A stretch of 32,392 nt of DNA, taken from the NCBI GenBank assembly GCA_934667425.1, contig CAKULV010000037.1:1-32392 (forward strand), read 5' to 3'. Each line of letters opens with the position of its first letter. Position 1 is the stretch's first letter. A program made the position numbers and the translations under genes. Of the stretch, positions 23,985 to 31,102 are shown piece after piece. This DNA is from an uncultured Kiritimatiellota bacterium (GTDB lineage Bacteria > Verrucomicrobiota > Kiritimatiellia > RFP12 > UBA1067). Below the pieces are notes generated by a model that did not search any database, was not told the DNA's origin, and saw only the letters and a list, made by a program, of their open reading frames with translations.

Positions 23985-25634
23985 TTATCGCCTGTGCTTC
24001 AACGCCGCCGCGACAAGCCCGTCGAAAAGCGGATGCGGCGATGTCGGGCGCGACTTGAACTCCGGATGGAACTGGCCGGCGATGAAGTATGGATGGTCGG
24101 GCAGCTCGACAATCTCCACCAGCTTGCCGTCCGGCGACGTGCCGGACACCTTGAGCCCCGCCGCCTCCAGAGCCTTGCGTCCTTCCGAATCGTAGTTGAG
24201 CTCGTAGCGGTGGCGGTGGCGTTCGGAGATCGTGAAGTCCGACTTCCCCTTCTCGCCATATGCCGGCGCGTACAGCTTCGCCGCGAGTGTCCCCTTCTTC
24301 ACCACGCACGGATATGCGCCAAGCCGCATCGTGCCGCCCTTCTGCGTGACCCCCTTCTGGTCGTCCATGAGGTCGATTACCGGATGCGCAGTGCTCTCGT
24401 CGAATTCCGTAGAGTTCGCGTCCTTCCACCCAACGACATCACGTGCGTACTCTATGGCCGTACACTGCATTCCGAGACAGATGCCGAGGAACGGTATCTT
24501 GTGCTCGCGCGCATACTTGATCGCGAGGCATTTCCCGGGTACGCCCCGGCTTCCGAATCCGCCAGGGACCAGAATGCCGTCCACGCCCTTGAGGAGGTTT
24601 ATGTCCTTCTCAAGCTCCTCCGCCTCAACGCACTTCACATCCACCTTGCAGTCGTGCGCCATGCCGGCATGGTGCAGCGCCTCGTGCACGGACTTGTATG
24701 CATCGCGGATCGCGATATACTTGCCGACGAGCGCAATCGTGCACGACTTCTTGGGCTGCGTGGCCTTCTTGACGAGTGTGTCCCATATGGTGTGCTTGAT
24801 GGGCCAGATGTCGAGATGGAGCTGCTTCAGCACCTCTTCGTCGAGTCCCTGCCTGCGGAGTTCGCGGGGGATCGCGTAGACGGAGTCCGTCACGTCCTTC
24901 TCCTCGATGACGCGCTCTGGCCGCACATTGCAGAAGAGTGCGAGCTTCTCGAGGTGTTCCTTTGGAATCGTCATCTCCGTGCGGCACACGAGGATGTCTG
25001 GGATGATGCCGATCGCGCGGAGCTGCCCTACGGAGTGCTGCGACGGCTTGGTCTTCAGTTCGCCCGCCGCCTTGAGGTACGGAACGAGCGTGAGGTGCAC
25101 GAAGCAGGTGTTGTCGTACCCATGCTCGAAGCGGAACTGCCGCGCCGCCTCCAGGAACGGCAGGGACTCGATGTCGCCAGAGACGCCGCCGATTTCACAA
25201 AGGACAATGTCGCAGTCGTGTTCGCCGGCGGACTTTATCGCGTCCTTTATCTCGTTCGTCACGTGCGGGACTACCTGCACAGTGCCGCCCAGATAGCCAC
25301 CGGCCCGTTCACGCGCAAGGACCGCCGAATAGATGCGGCCCGACGTGTAGTTTGAGGCTTTCGAGCAAGTCACGCCCGCGAAACGCTCGTAATGTCCGAG
25401 GTCGAGATCCGTCTCTGCACCGTCATCCGTAACGAACACTTCGCCATGCTGGTAGGGACTCATCGTACCCGGATCTACATTGAGATACGGGTCAAGCTTC
25501 TGCATGAACACCTTGTAGCCACGACTTTTCAGCAAAAGCGCAAGCGACGCGGATGTGATGCCCTTGCCGAGAGAACTCACGACGCCACCGGTGATGAAGA
25601 CGTATTTTGTCGGATTCTTCGCTTGATTTTTCAT
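23985..25634 (-). CDS. pyrG: CTP synthase
   Basis: The protein has 549 residues, the usual length. It aminates UTP to CTP with ATP and glutamine. The N-terminal synthetase domain starts KYVFITGGVVSSLGKG (10-24), then KLDPYLNVDPGTMSP and the Mg/ATP segment DDGAETDLDLGHYERF (70-85), followed by CEIGGVSGDIESLPF. The C-terminal class I glutamine amidotransferase domain has LVPGGFGSRG (355-364), GICLGMQC with nucleophile Cys386, and HPEFKSRPTSPHPLF near the end with the catalytic His and Glu. The upstream region has only a weak ribosome-binding site (TTGGA) and a tract of tandem octamers. carA lies 82 bp upstream on the same strand, so the two pyrimidine genes may be cotranscribed. Confidence 0.97.
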   Translation of the reverse strand: MKNQAKNPTKYVFITGGVVSSLGKGITSASLALLLKSRGYKVFMQKLDPYLNVDPGTMSPYQHGEVFVTDDGAETDLDLGHYERFAGVTCSKASNYTSGRIYSAVLARERAGGYLGGTVQVVPHVTNEIKDAIKSAGEHDCDIVLCEIGGVSGDIESLPFLEAARQFRFEHGYDNTCFVHLTLVPYLKAAGELKTKPSQHSVGQLRAIGIIPDILVCRTEMTIPKEHLEKLALFCNVRPERVIEEKDVTDSVYAIPRELRRQGLDEEVLKQLHLDIWPIKHTIWDTLVKKATQPKKSCTIALVGKYIAIRDAYKSVHEALHHAGMAHDCKVDVKCVEAEELEKDINLLKGVDGILVPGGFGSRGVPGKCLAIKYAREHKIPFLGICLGMQCTAIEYARDVVGWKDANSTEFDESTAHPVIDLMDDQKGVTQKGGTMRLGAYPCVVKKGTLAAKLYAPAYGEKGKSDFTISERHRHRYELNYDSEGRKALEAAGLKVSGTSPDGKLVEIVELPDHPYFIAGQFHPEFKSRPTSPHPLFDGLVAAALKHRR

Positions 25635-25648
25635 GGTCCAAGAGGAAT

Positions 25649-25688
25649 GGTTAAATGATTAAATAGCTAAATAGTTAAATGGTTAAAT
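25649..25688. repeat. Tandem octamer repeat in the carA-pyrG gap
   Basis: Five head-to-tail 8-bp units: GGTTAAAT, GATTAAAT, AGCTAAAT, AGTTAAAT, GGTTAAAT, followed by a partial GG. The consensus is RGTTAAAT. The tract is AT-rich in a GC-rich setting and ends 15 bp from the pyrG start. Confidence 0.8.
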
Positions 25689-25716
25689 GGCAAGAGAATG
25701 GGTAGGCAGGTGGCTT

Positions 25717-26904
25717 TTAAAACACCGAAGGATCTCTCCCCAGCATTTGCCTGAACCGGGCGAATAGGTATCCGGAATCATGCGGTCCAGGACAACTCTC
25801 CGGATGATACTGCACCGAGAACGCAGGAAGAGTCCTGTGGCGCACTCCCTCGATAGAGCCGTCGTTGAGGTTGATGTGCGTCACTTCAAGACAGTCCGGC
25901 ACCGAATCGGGCAGCACCGCGAAGTTGTGGTTCTGGCTTGTGATCTCCACCTTGCCGGTCGCCAGGTTCTTAACGGGGTGGTTGCACCCATGATGTCCGA
26001 ACAGAAGACGCCCGGTCTTCGCTCCACACGCGAGCGACAGCAGCTGGTGGCCGAGACAGATTCCCATGATCGGGATTGGAGCGTGGGCTGCATCCCTGTC
26101 CGCATTGCATCTCAAGAGCATCCTGATGTTTTCGATCGCATAGCCGACCGCCGCCGGATCTGCCGGCCCGTTCGAAAGGAACACGCCATCCGGCTTCATC
26201 GCAAGCACATCCTCGGCGGAGGTCTTTGCCGGCACGACCGTCACTCGCGCAAATTCGGCAAGCGAACGGAGAATGTTCATCTTCACGCCGAAGTCGTAGC
26301 AGACAACGTGTGGGGAACATGTGTCTCCGTGTGAACCCGATATCGGGCCCGGGCTGAATTCATACGCCTTTTTGCAGCTCACACGGCTGGCATAGTCCTG
26401 TCCGTCAAGCCCTTCCCACTCCCGCGCCTTCTCAACCGCTTCCGCCTCCGGCATTGCGCCTTCCGCCACATGCAGATACGCCTTCTGGTTGCCGAAGTCG
26501 CGGATGTGGAGAGTCAAGGCCCTTACATCCACGCCATATATGCCGGGGACGCCAGCATCCTTCATGTACTCGTCAAGCGACGCCTTCGAGCGGAAATTCG
26601 ACGCTTCCGTCAAATCGTTGACGACAAGCCCATGCAGAAAAAGGCCCCGAGATTCCACATCCTCGGGGTTTGTTCCGTAATTTCCCACCTCTGCGGTGGT
26701 GAGGGCGACAATCTGCCCTGCGTATGATGGATCGGTCAAGATCTCCTGATAGCCGCTCATGCCCGTGTTGAACACGACCTCGCCAACCCGATCAACCTGA
26801 GCGCCGAACGCAACGCCATGGAACACAGTCCCATCTGCCAGCGCCAAGAACGCCGCCCGCTCGCGCTCCGCCTTCCACTTTGCTCTCAAGACTTCATCGT
26901 TCAT
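25717..26904 (-). CDS. carA: Carbamoyl-phosphate synthase small chain
   Basis: The protein has 395 residues. The ATG at 26904 has GAGG at 6 nt; in-frame ATGs further up lack a site. CarA hydrolyses glutamine and channels ammonia to CarB for arginine and pyrimidine synthesis. The N-terminal CarA domain includes VVFNTGMSGYQEILTDPSY (43-61). The amidotransferase domain has VFLSNGPADP (241-250; the usual motif is SNGPGDP), GICLGHQLL with Cys283, the GHHGCNHPV and SQNHNFAV segments, and SVQYHPESCPGPHDS with His367 and Glu369. carB is not in the window. Confidence 0.96.
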   Translation of the reverse strand: MNDEVLRAKWKAERERAAFLALADGTVFHGVAFGAQVDRVGEVVFNTGMSGYQEILTDPSYAGQIVALTTAEVGNYGTNPEDVESRGLFLHGLVVNDLTEASNFRSKASLDEYMKDAGVPGIYGVDVRALTLHIRDFGNQKAYLHVAEGAMPEAEAVEKAREWEGLDGQDYASRVSCKKAYEFSPGPISGSHGDTCSPHVVCYDFGVKMNILRSLAEFARVTVVPAKTSAEDVLAMKPDGVFLSNGPADPAAVGYAIENIRMLLRCNADRDAAHAPIPIMGICLGHQLLSLACGAKTGRLLFGHHGCNHPVKNLATGKVEITSQNHNFAVLPDSVPDCLEVTHINLNDGSIEGVRHRTLPAFSVQYHPESCPGPHDSGYLFARFRQMLGRDPSVF

Positions 26905-27089
26905 ATCAAACCTCATAGGCAAATTCCATGCCGCAAGGAAAATTGCCTGAAAGCCCAAGCGGCCTTACACGCATTGTAATCGACAGGCCACGGCAGTTAC
27001 ACATTCTGCACCTCAAAAGGGGCGAGCCTACCGATGCAGTGGCGCCGATACAGAATGCAGGCTCCGACCATTAACTTTCTTTACCTAAA

Positions 27090-27116
27090 GAGGGCGGCAC
27101 TTTTGATGCCACCCTC
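27090..27116 (-). terminator. Rho-independent terminator of the lipoprotein gene
   Basis: A 10-bp stem (GAGGGTGGCA / TGCCGCCCTC with one G-U pair, loop of 7) is followed by TTTAGG on the minus strand, 29 bp past the stop at 27146. Confidence 0.75.
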
Positions 27117-27145
27117 ACAATTGCCCAAAGGCTATGTCAAATCCC

Positions 27146-27631
27146 TTACTTGGCCTTGCAGCATGCGGGCTTCTTGTCGCACGGAAGCGGACACTTGGCC
27201 GCATCGATGAGCTCCACCCCGACGGCCTTTGCCGGATAGCCGGAAACCTCCGCTTTCACCTTCTTGAACACGAAGTAGTCGTCCGTCGTGACCGTGTAGC
27301 GCGCGGCGGCGATCGAATCGCACTTCGCGGCTTCGCAGGCATTCGCGTAGGCGCCGTTCTTGGCCTTCACCTGCGGGCTGGGGAAGAGGCCGGGAGAACA
27401 CTCACCGTGATCGGCGATGTGGGTCGCCGTTGAACCCCAGGATATCCAGCCGAAGAGACAGAAGACCTGGTCGGTCGCGTTCACGCGGTCCTTGCCGAGT
27501 TCATACTTGATGTGTACCTTATCCTTGACCACAGCGGGCTTGAGGCATGAATTGCCTCCGTCGTTCTTGTTGACTGTTATGCACCCGCACGCCAGGGCCG
27601 CGAGGGCGGAAGCTACGATAATCTTTTTCAT
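27146..27631 (-). CDS. Small Cys-rich lipoprotein, unknown family
   Basis: The protein has 161 residues with an excellent ribosome-binding site (AAGGAGG at 6 nt). A lipoprotein signal precedes Cys15/Cys17 (LAALACGC). The mature protein includes NKNDGGNSCLKPAVVKDK, an FCLFGWISWGS segment and a C-terminal part with KNGAYANACEAAKCDSI, ARYTV and KAEVSGYPAKAVGVELI. It ends in a cysteine-rich CPLPCDKKPACC. I do not recognise a named family. The C-terminal half is clearly similar to the truncated frame behind nadE (28709-28999): both share A[YF]xxAC, AxR[YF]T and VxGxPAKxxGxE. It is probably anchored in the outer membrane; its function is unknown. Confidence 0.8.
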   Translation of the reverse strand: MKKIIVASALAALACGCITVNKNDGGNSCLKPAVVKDKVHIKYELGKDRVNATDQVFCLFGWISWGSTATHIADHGECSPGLFPSPQVKAKNGAYANACEAAKCDSIAAARYTVTTDDYFVFKKVKAEVSGYPAKAVGVELIDAAKCPLPCDKKPACCKAK

Positions 27632-27952
27632 TTACGTCCTCCTTTTTCATTTACTTTGCGCGCCAATGGGACACCCATCCCAAAAGACGCCGCAATCATA
27701 TCAAAACGCCATATTCGGCGCAAGCGAAATCAATCCCCGCATCGAGCATCTTTCCGAATCACCAGTCCATCAGCCTCGCAACTCATCGCCGGGAGCCAAA
27801 GCACCTTGAAACAGAACCGAAAGCGCTCTGGAAAATATATCGCTTTTCTTTTGCATCATTTTATCCTATATGTTTACGTCAACATAGCATATCATTTTAT
27901 GCTTGGCCGTTTTAGCCCTATATATGAACTTGCCGCATTCGAGCGATTCCCG
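27632..27952. other. Divergent intergenic region between lipoprotein and toxin-antitoxin genes
   Basis: About 320 bp without a credible gene. It carries the lipoprotein promoter (27695-27703), a -35 box of the antitoxin promoter (27930) and an AT-rich block from about 27830. Inside that block is a 6-bp inverted repeat TATGTT-(6)-AACATA at 27869-27886, a possible regulator site (low confidence). Confidence 0.5.
27695..27703 (-). promoter_or_regulatory. Candidate promoter of the lipoprotein gene
   Basis: TGATATGAT, an extended -10 with one mismatch to TATAAT, 63 nt before the ATG at 27631. Confidence 0.45.
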
Positions 27953-27958
27953 TATAAT
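27930..27958 (+). promoter_or_regulatory. Promoter of the toxin-antitoxin operon
   Basis: TTGCCG (27930-27935), a 17-bp spacer, then TATAAT (27953-27958), 36 nt before the antitoxin ATG. Unlike the minus-strand promoters it has no TG element but a partial -35 box. Confidence 0.65.
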
Positions 27959-27994
27959 ACACGCCAATTACACAGCAAGAAAGGTGCTTTTACC

Positions 27995-28300
27995 ATGGCA
28001 AACATGACAATCTCCGTAAACGACAACGTCAAGCGCGACTTCACGCGCTTCTGCGATGACGTAGGCCTCACGGCCTCGGCCGTCCTCAACGTCTGCATGG
28101 TGACAATCGCACGCGAACGCCGCATACCATTTGCCATCCAAGCGCCGTCCCACAGTGCCGACGACATCGCTGCGCTTGAATCAGACATCGCAATCTCCCG
28201 CCGCGAATTAGAGGAAGGTAAAGGCATTCCAAACGATGTCGTCTTTGACCGACTCCATGAAAAACTGATGGCCATGAAGTCTAAAAGGGTTGCCATATGA
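27995..28300 (+). CDS. RelB/DinJ-family antitoxin
   Basis: The protein has 101 residues. The N-terminal half (MANMTISVNDNVKRDFTRFCDDVGLTAS..., ending in RERRIPFAI) is the ribbon-helix-helix DNA-binding domain of RelB/DinJ antitoxins. The C-terminal half is charged, with a predicted helix that would wrap the toxin (ALESDIAISRRELEEGK). AAGAAAGG precedes the ATG at a spacing of about 10; a second ATG three codons on is possible. It overlaps the toxin gene by ATGA (28297-28300). Such antitoxins usually repress their own promoter together with the toxin. Confidence 0.88.
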   Translation: MANMTISVNDNVKRDFTRFCDDVGLTASAVLNVCMVTIARERRIPFAIQAPSHSADDIAALESDIAISRRELEEGKGIPNDVVFDRLHEKLMAMKSKRVAI

Positions 28301-28620
28301 TCGTCGTATGGTCGCCACACGCCGAAAGTCTTCTCGAAGACATCGTCCTCAACATCGCCAGAGAAGTTTCCCCTGACGACGGGCTTCATTGGGAATATAG
28401 ACTTCGTAAAGATGCCGGTTGCCTTGCCGACTTTCCCCTCTCCTGTCCTGTCGTTCCGCGCGAATGCTTCCACGAAGTCCCGCCTAATCCGGAACGGCTC
28501 CGCCAGCTCATCTGCAGACCCTACCGCATCGTATATGAGATTGTCGGCAGTGAATGCCGCATCCTCTCGATTCGCCACGGGCGCATGCTCGTCGCGCTCG
28601 GCGACACCTACTGGAACTAA
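28297..28620 (+). CDS. RelE/ParE-family toxin
   Basis: The protein has 107 residues, typical for the RelE/ParE superfamily. It begins IVVWSPHAESLLEDIVLNIA, the usual helical hairpin after a first strand. The C-terminal beta-sheet shows RQLICRPYRIVYEIVGSECRILSIRHGRM. This placement is more ParE-like (gyrase poison) than RelE-like (ribosome-dependent mRNase), but the residues seen do not settle the target. It is translationally coupled to the antitoxin. It is the only plus-strand operon in the window, which fits later acquisition (inference). Confidence 0.88.
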   Translation: MIVVWSPHAESLLEDIVLNIAREVSPDDGLHWEYRLRKDAGCLADFPLSCPVVPRECFHEVPPNPERLRQLICRPYRIVYEIVGSECRILSIRHGRMLVALGDTYWN

Positions 28621-28647
28621 GGCCTTGCAACTGCCTCATGAAATACA

Positions 28648-28684
28648 GGAAGCGGACTGCTCCATGAAGGGGCAGCCCGCTTCC
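28648..28684. terminator. Stem-loop after the toxin gene, possibly a bidirectional terminator
   Basis: GGAAGCGG / CCGCTTCC (8 bp) continues after one mismatch into CTGC / GCAG and two further pairs, with a small loop. No U tract lies on either side, so termination is only suggested. It sits between the converging toxin and nadE-remnant genes. Confidence 0.45.
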
Positions 28685-28708
28685 GGCGGAAGTCAATCTC
28701 GGACGAGA

Positions 28709-28999
28709 TTAACGTGTGCCTGAGCAACAGCCGGAGGAACGCGGCTCGGATGCTCCGCAAGCACGGCAAGGAGCGACGCCCTCGTAGTGCTTGACTTCTT
28801 CGGCTCCCGTCAACTTCGCGGGGACGCCCTCCACCGTAACCTTGGTGGAGCCACTGAACCAAAGGATGCCGGATTCCTTATGGATGGTAAAGCGAGGCGC
28901 CAGAAGGATCGATGCTCCAGACTTGGCGCAGGCATCCTCGAACGCGGCTTCCTTAACCCCCGGCTTGAGCGTGAGCGGCCCGCCGATCTCGTTGGCGAG
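28709..28999 (-). pseudogene. 5'-truncated relative of the lipoprotein gene, in frame behind nadE
   Basis: The 96 codons directly after the nadE TAG stop are open and look fully coding. They read LANEIGGPLTLKPGVKEAAF, then EDACAKSGAS, APRFTIHKESGILWFSGS, VTVEGVPAKLTGAEEVK and a cysteine-rich end (CRACGASEPRSSGCC), with TAA at 28711-28709. No ATG or plausible start with a ribosome-binding site exists in the frame. The C-terminal part resembles residues about 95-150 of the lipoprotein at 27146-27631. I read it as the 3' remnant of a paralogue whose 5' part, including the signal peptide, was lost in a recombination that joined it to nadE. Readthrough of the TAG would produce a NadE fusion. Confidence 0.65.
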
Positions 29000-30949
29000 C
29001 TATTCTGCGAAATGCACGTCGCTGGGCATGCGCCAGTCTCCGCGCGGAGAAAGGTTTATGCTTCCGACCTTCGGGCCGTCAGGCATGCAGCTGCGCTTGA
29101 ACTGCTGCGCATAGAACCGCCTGAAGAACTCATCGAGCCATCGCCCTATCGTGGAAGGGTCGTACTTCCCGGAGAATGCGACCGCCGCCAGGCGGCGGAT
29201 CTTCTCCTTCCCCGCCCCCCGCCGCAGGAAGTGGTAGAGGAAGAAGTCGTGCAGCTCGTATGGCCCCACCTTTGCCTCCGTCTCCTGCGAGATCGATCCG
29301 TCCGGATTCGCGGGCAGCAATTCAGGCGAGACGGGGGTGGCGAGTATGTCGATGAGCGCCTTGGAGGCCGATTGCGGATCTGGCGATGCGGATTTGCCTT
29401 CACACTTCTCAAGGCGCGATTTGGCATACCATTCGACTATGTACCTCACCAAGGTCTTCGGCACCCCGGAATTCACTGCGTACATGCTCATGTGGTCGCC
29501 ATTGTAGGTACACCATCCGAGAGCCAGCTCCGAAAGGTCTCCCGTCCCGACCACGATTCCGTTGAGCTGGTTGGCCAAGTCCATGAGCAGATATGTGCGG
29601 CCTCGCGCCTGCGCATTCTCATACGTGACGTCATGGATCGACTCGTCGTGATCGACGTCTTCCAGGTGCTGGCGAGCCATAGGGCCTATGCCTATCTCCC
29701 GAAGCGGCACTCCCAGGCCTTCGCAAAGGCGCTCCGCATTGGATTTGGTCCGCGCCGTAGTCCCAAATCCCGGCATCGTGAACGCATGGATGCCGTCTCG
29801 CCCCAGTCCAAGCCGGCCAAACGCCTCGACGCACACGATGAGGGCGAGGGCGCTGTCAAGGCCACCGGAAAGCCCGATCACGACATCCTTGCAACTGATC
29901 GCGTCAAGTCGCGTCGCAAGTCCCGTAGACTGTATTGCCAGTATCTCCTCGCAGCGCGCGTCCCGGTCGGCCCGCGCGTCCGGCACGAACGGCTGCGGAT
30001 CTACATGGCGCAGAAGCGAGCCTTTCAAGTTGCCTTCGCTTTCGAGCGGCATCCGGACCTTGACCGTTCGCACATCGTCCACAGTACGGGCGGCATTGCG
30101 AAACGCATAGTTCGCCGACCGCTCGAAATCGAGGAAGCCGACATCCACATCCGCGACCGTAATTTGCGCCCTGCGCTCAAAGCGTCGGCCTTCTGCGAGC
30201 AATGTGCCATTTTCGGCAACCATCGAATGTCCGCCGAAAACAAGGTCGGTAGTGGACTCTCCGACCCCTGCACCGGCATACACATAGGCGGAAAGGCATC
30301 TCGCAGACTGTCCGACTACGAGCGAGCGGCGGTATTCCGTCTTGCCGACAAGCTCATTCGAAGCGCTGAGGTTCAGGATCACATTCGCCCCGCGCAGAGT
30401 GAGCCGAGTGGAAGGAGGGTTCGCCGTCCACATATCCTCGCAAAGCTCAACGCCGACGACCGCACCGCCGCCAAGGTCAAACGCGAGGTCGTTGCCGAAC
30501 GGCACCCGCGCACCCGCCAGCTCGATCTCGTCCCCCGTCGCCTCCAGCGCGCTCGCGAACCAGCGCGATTCGTAGAACTCGTGGGTGCTGGGCAGATATG
30601 TCTTTGGCACTACGCCAACGAGGCGGCGATCCGCGATCACGGCGGCGCAGTTGAAGATGCGTCCGCCCACGCGCACGGGAAGCCCCACGGCGACGAGACC
30701 GTCTCCGCAGTCCGGAATCAGCTCCGCAAGCGCCCGCTCGGCGGCATCGAGGAGATATGGCTGGTAGAAGAGGTCTGCGCACGTATAGCCCGTAAGGCAC
30801 AGTTCGGGGAATACGGCAACCTTAACGCTCCGCTCCGACGCTTCCCGCATCGCACTGCGTATGGCGGCAAGATTTGCGCCGACATCCGCCGGCCTTACGG
30901 TCGGCACGGCCGCCGCGACGCGCAAGAACCCTATCTGACTGCTTTTCAT
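29000..30949 (-). CDS. nadE: Glutamine-dependent NAD(+) synthetase
   Basis: The protein has 649 residues from the ATG at 30949. The enzyme makes NAD from nicotinate adenine dinucleotide with glutamine as the nitrogen source. The N-terminal nitrilase-type glutaminase domain has its Glu-Lys-Cys triad: Glu49 (FPELCLTGY), Lys116 (VPKTYLP), Cys170 (GVELCEDMW). The C-terminal synthetase domain has the PPi-loop SGGLDS (361-366), GTGDLSELALGWCTYNGDH and the KRSCMPDGPKVGSINLSPRGDWRMPSD tail. The protein stops with TAG right after DVHFAE, where homologues I recall usually carry a Trp-Leu continuation (WL-A/D-E), so it may have lost only the last few residues. The next codons stay open for 96 residues (see pseudogene). 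The ribosome-binding site is weak. Confidence 0.95.
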   Translation of the reverse strand: MKSSQIGFLRVAAAVPTVRPADVGANLAAIRSAMREASERSVKVAVFPELCLTGYTCADLFYQPYLLDAAERALAELIPDCGDGLVAVGLPVRVGGRIFNCAAVIADRRLVGVVPKTYLPSTHEFYESRWFASALEATGDEIELAGARVPFGNDLAFDLGGGAVVGVELCEDMWTANPPSTRLTLRGANVILNLSASNELVGKTEYRRSLVVGQSARCLSAYVYAGAGVGESTTDLVFGGHSMVAENGTLLAEGRRFERRAQITVADVDVGFLDFERSANYAFRNAARTVDDVRTVKVRMPLESEGNLKGSLLRHVDPQPFVPDARADRDARCEEILAIQSTGLATRLDAISCKDVVIGLSGGLDSALALIVCVEAFGRLGLGRDGIHAFTMPGFGTTARTKSNAERLCEGLGVPLREIGIGPMARQHLEDVDHDESIHDVTYENAQARGRTYLLMDLANQLNGIVVGTGDLSELALGWCTYNGDHMSMYAVNSGVPKTLVRYIVEWYAKSRLEKCEGKSASPDPQSASKALIDILATPVSPELLPANPDGSISQETEAKVGPYELHDFFLYHFLRRGAGKEKIRRLAAVAFSGKYDPSTIGRWLDEFFRRFYAQQFKRSCMPDGPKVGSINLSPRGDWRMPSDVHFAE

Positions 30950-31011
30950 AAATGCAACACAAGCACTTCCCATGCCAATCAGCCACATCGAAAAGCCGCA
31001 TCGCCATTCAA

Positions 31012-31048
31012 CGACCGTGCCGAACCAGTTTATGGTCCGGCACGGTCG
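31012..31048 (-). terminator. Stem-loop downstream of amt
   Basis: A 15-bp stem with one G-U pair (arms 31012-31026 and 31034-31048, loop of 7) lies about 54 bp past the amt stop and 62 bp before nadE. On the minus strand TTGAATGG follows, so the U tract is poor, but the stem is the strongest in the window. Confidence 0.65.
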
Positions 31049-31102
31049 CAGCAGGCTGCCGCCATCATTCCCGAAGCGGCAACCCTACCAGGAATGGACG
31101 CC

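Noticed and set aside
25649..25688. CRISPR array
   Set aside because: Units are 8 bp with no spacers and no cas genes nearby.
27892..28578. Minus-strand 228-codon frame opposite the toxin-antitoxin genes
   Set aside because: The plus strand has two recognised, ATGA-coupled genes with a promoter; the minus frame has no domain.
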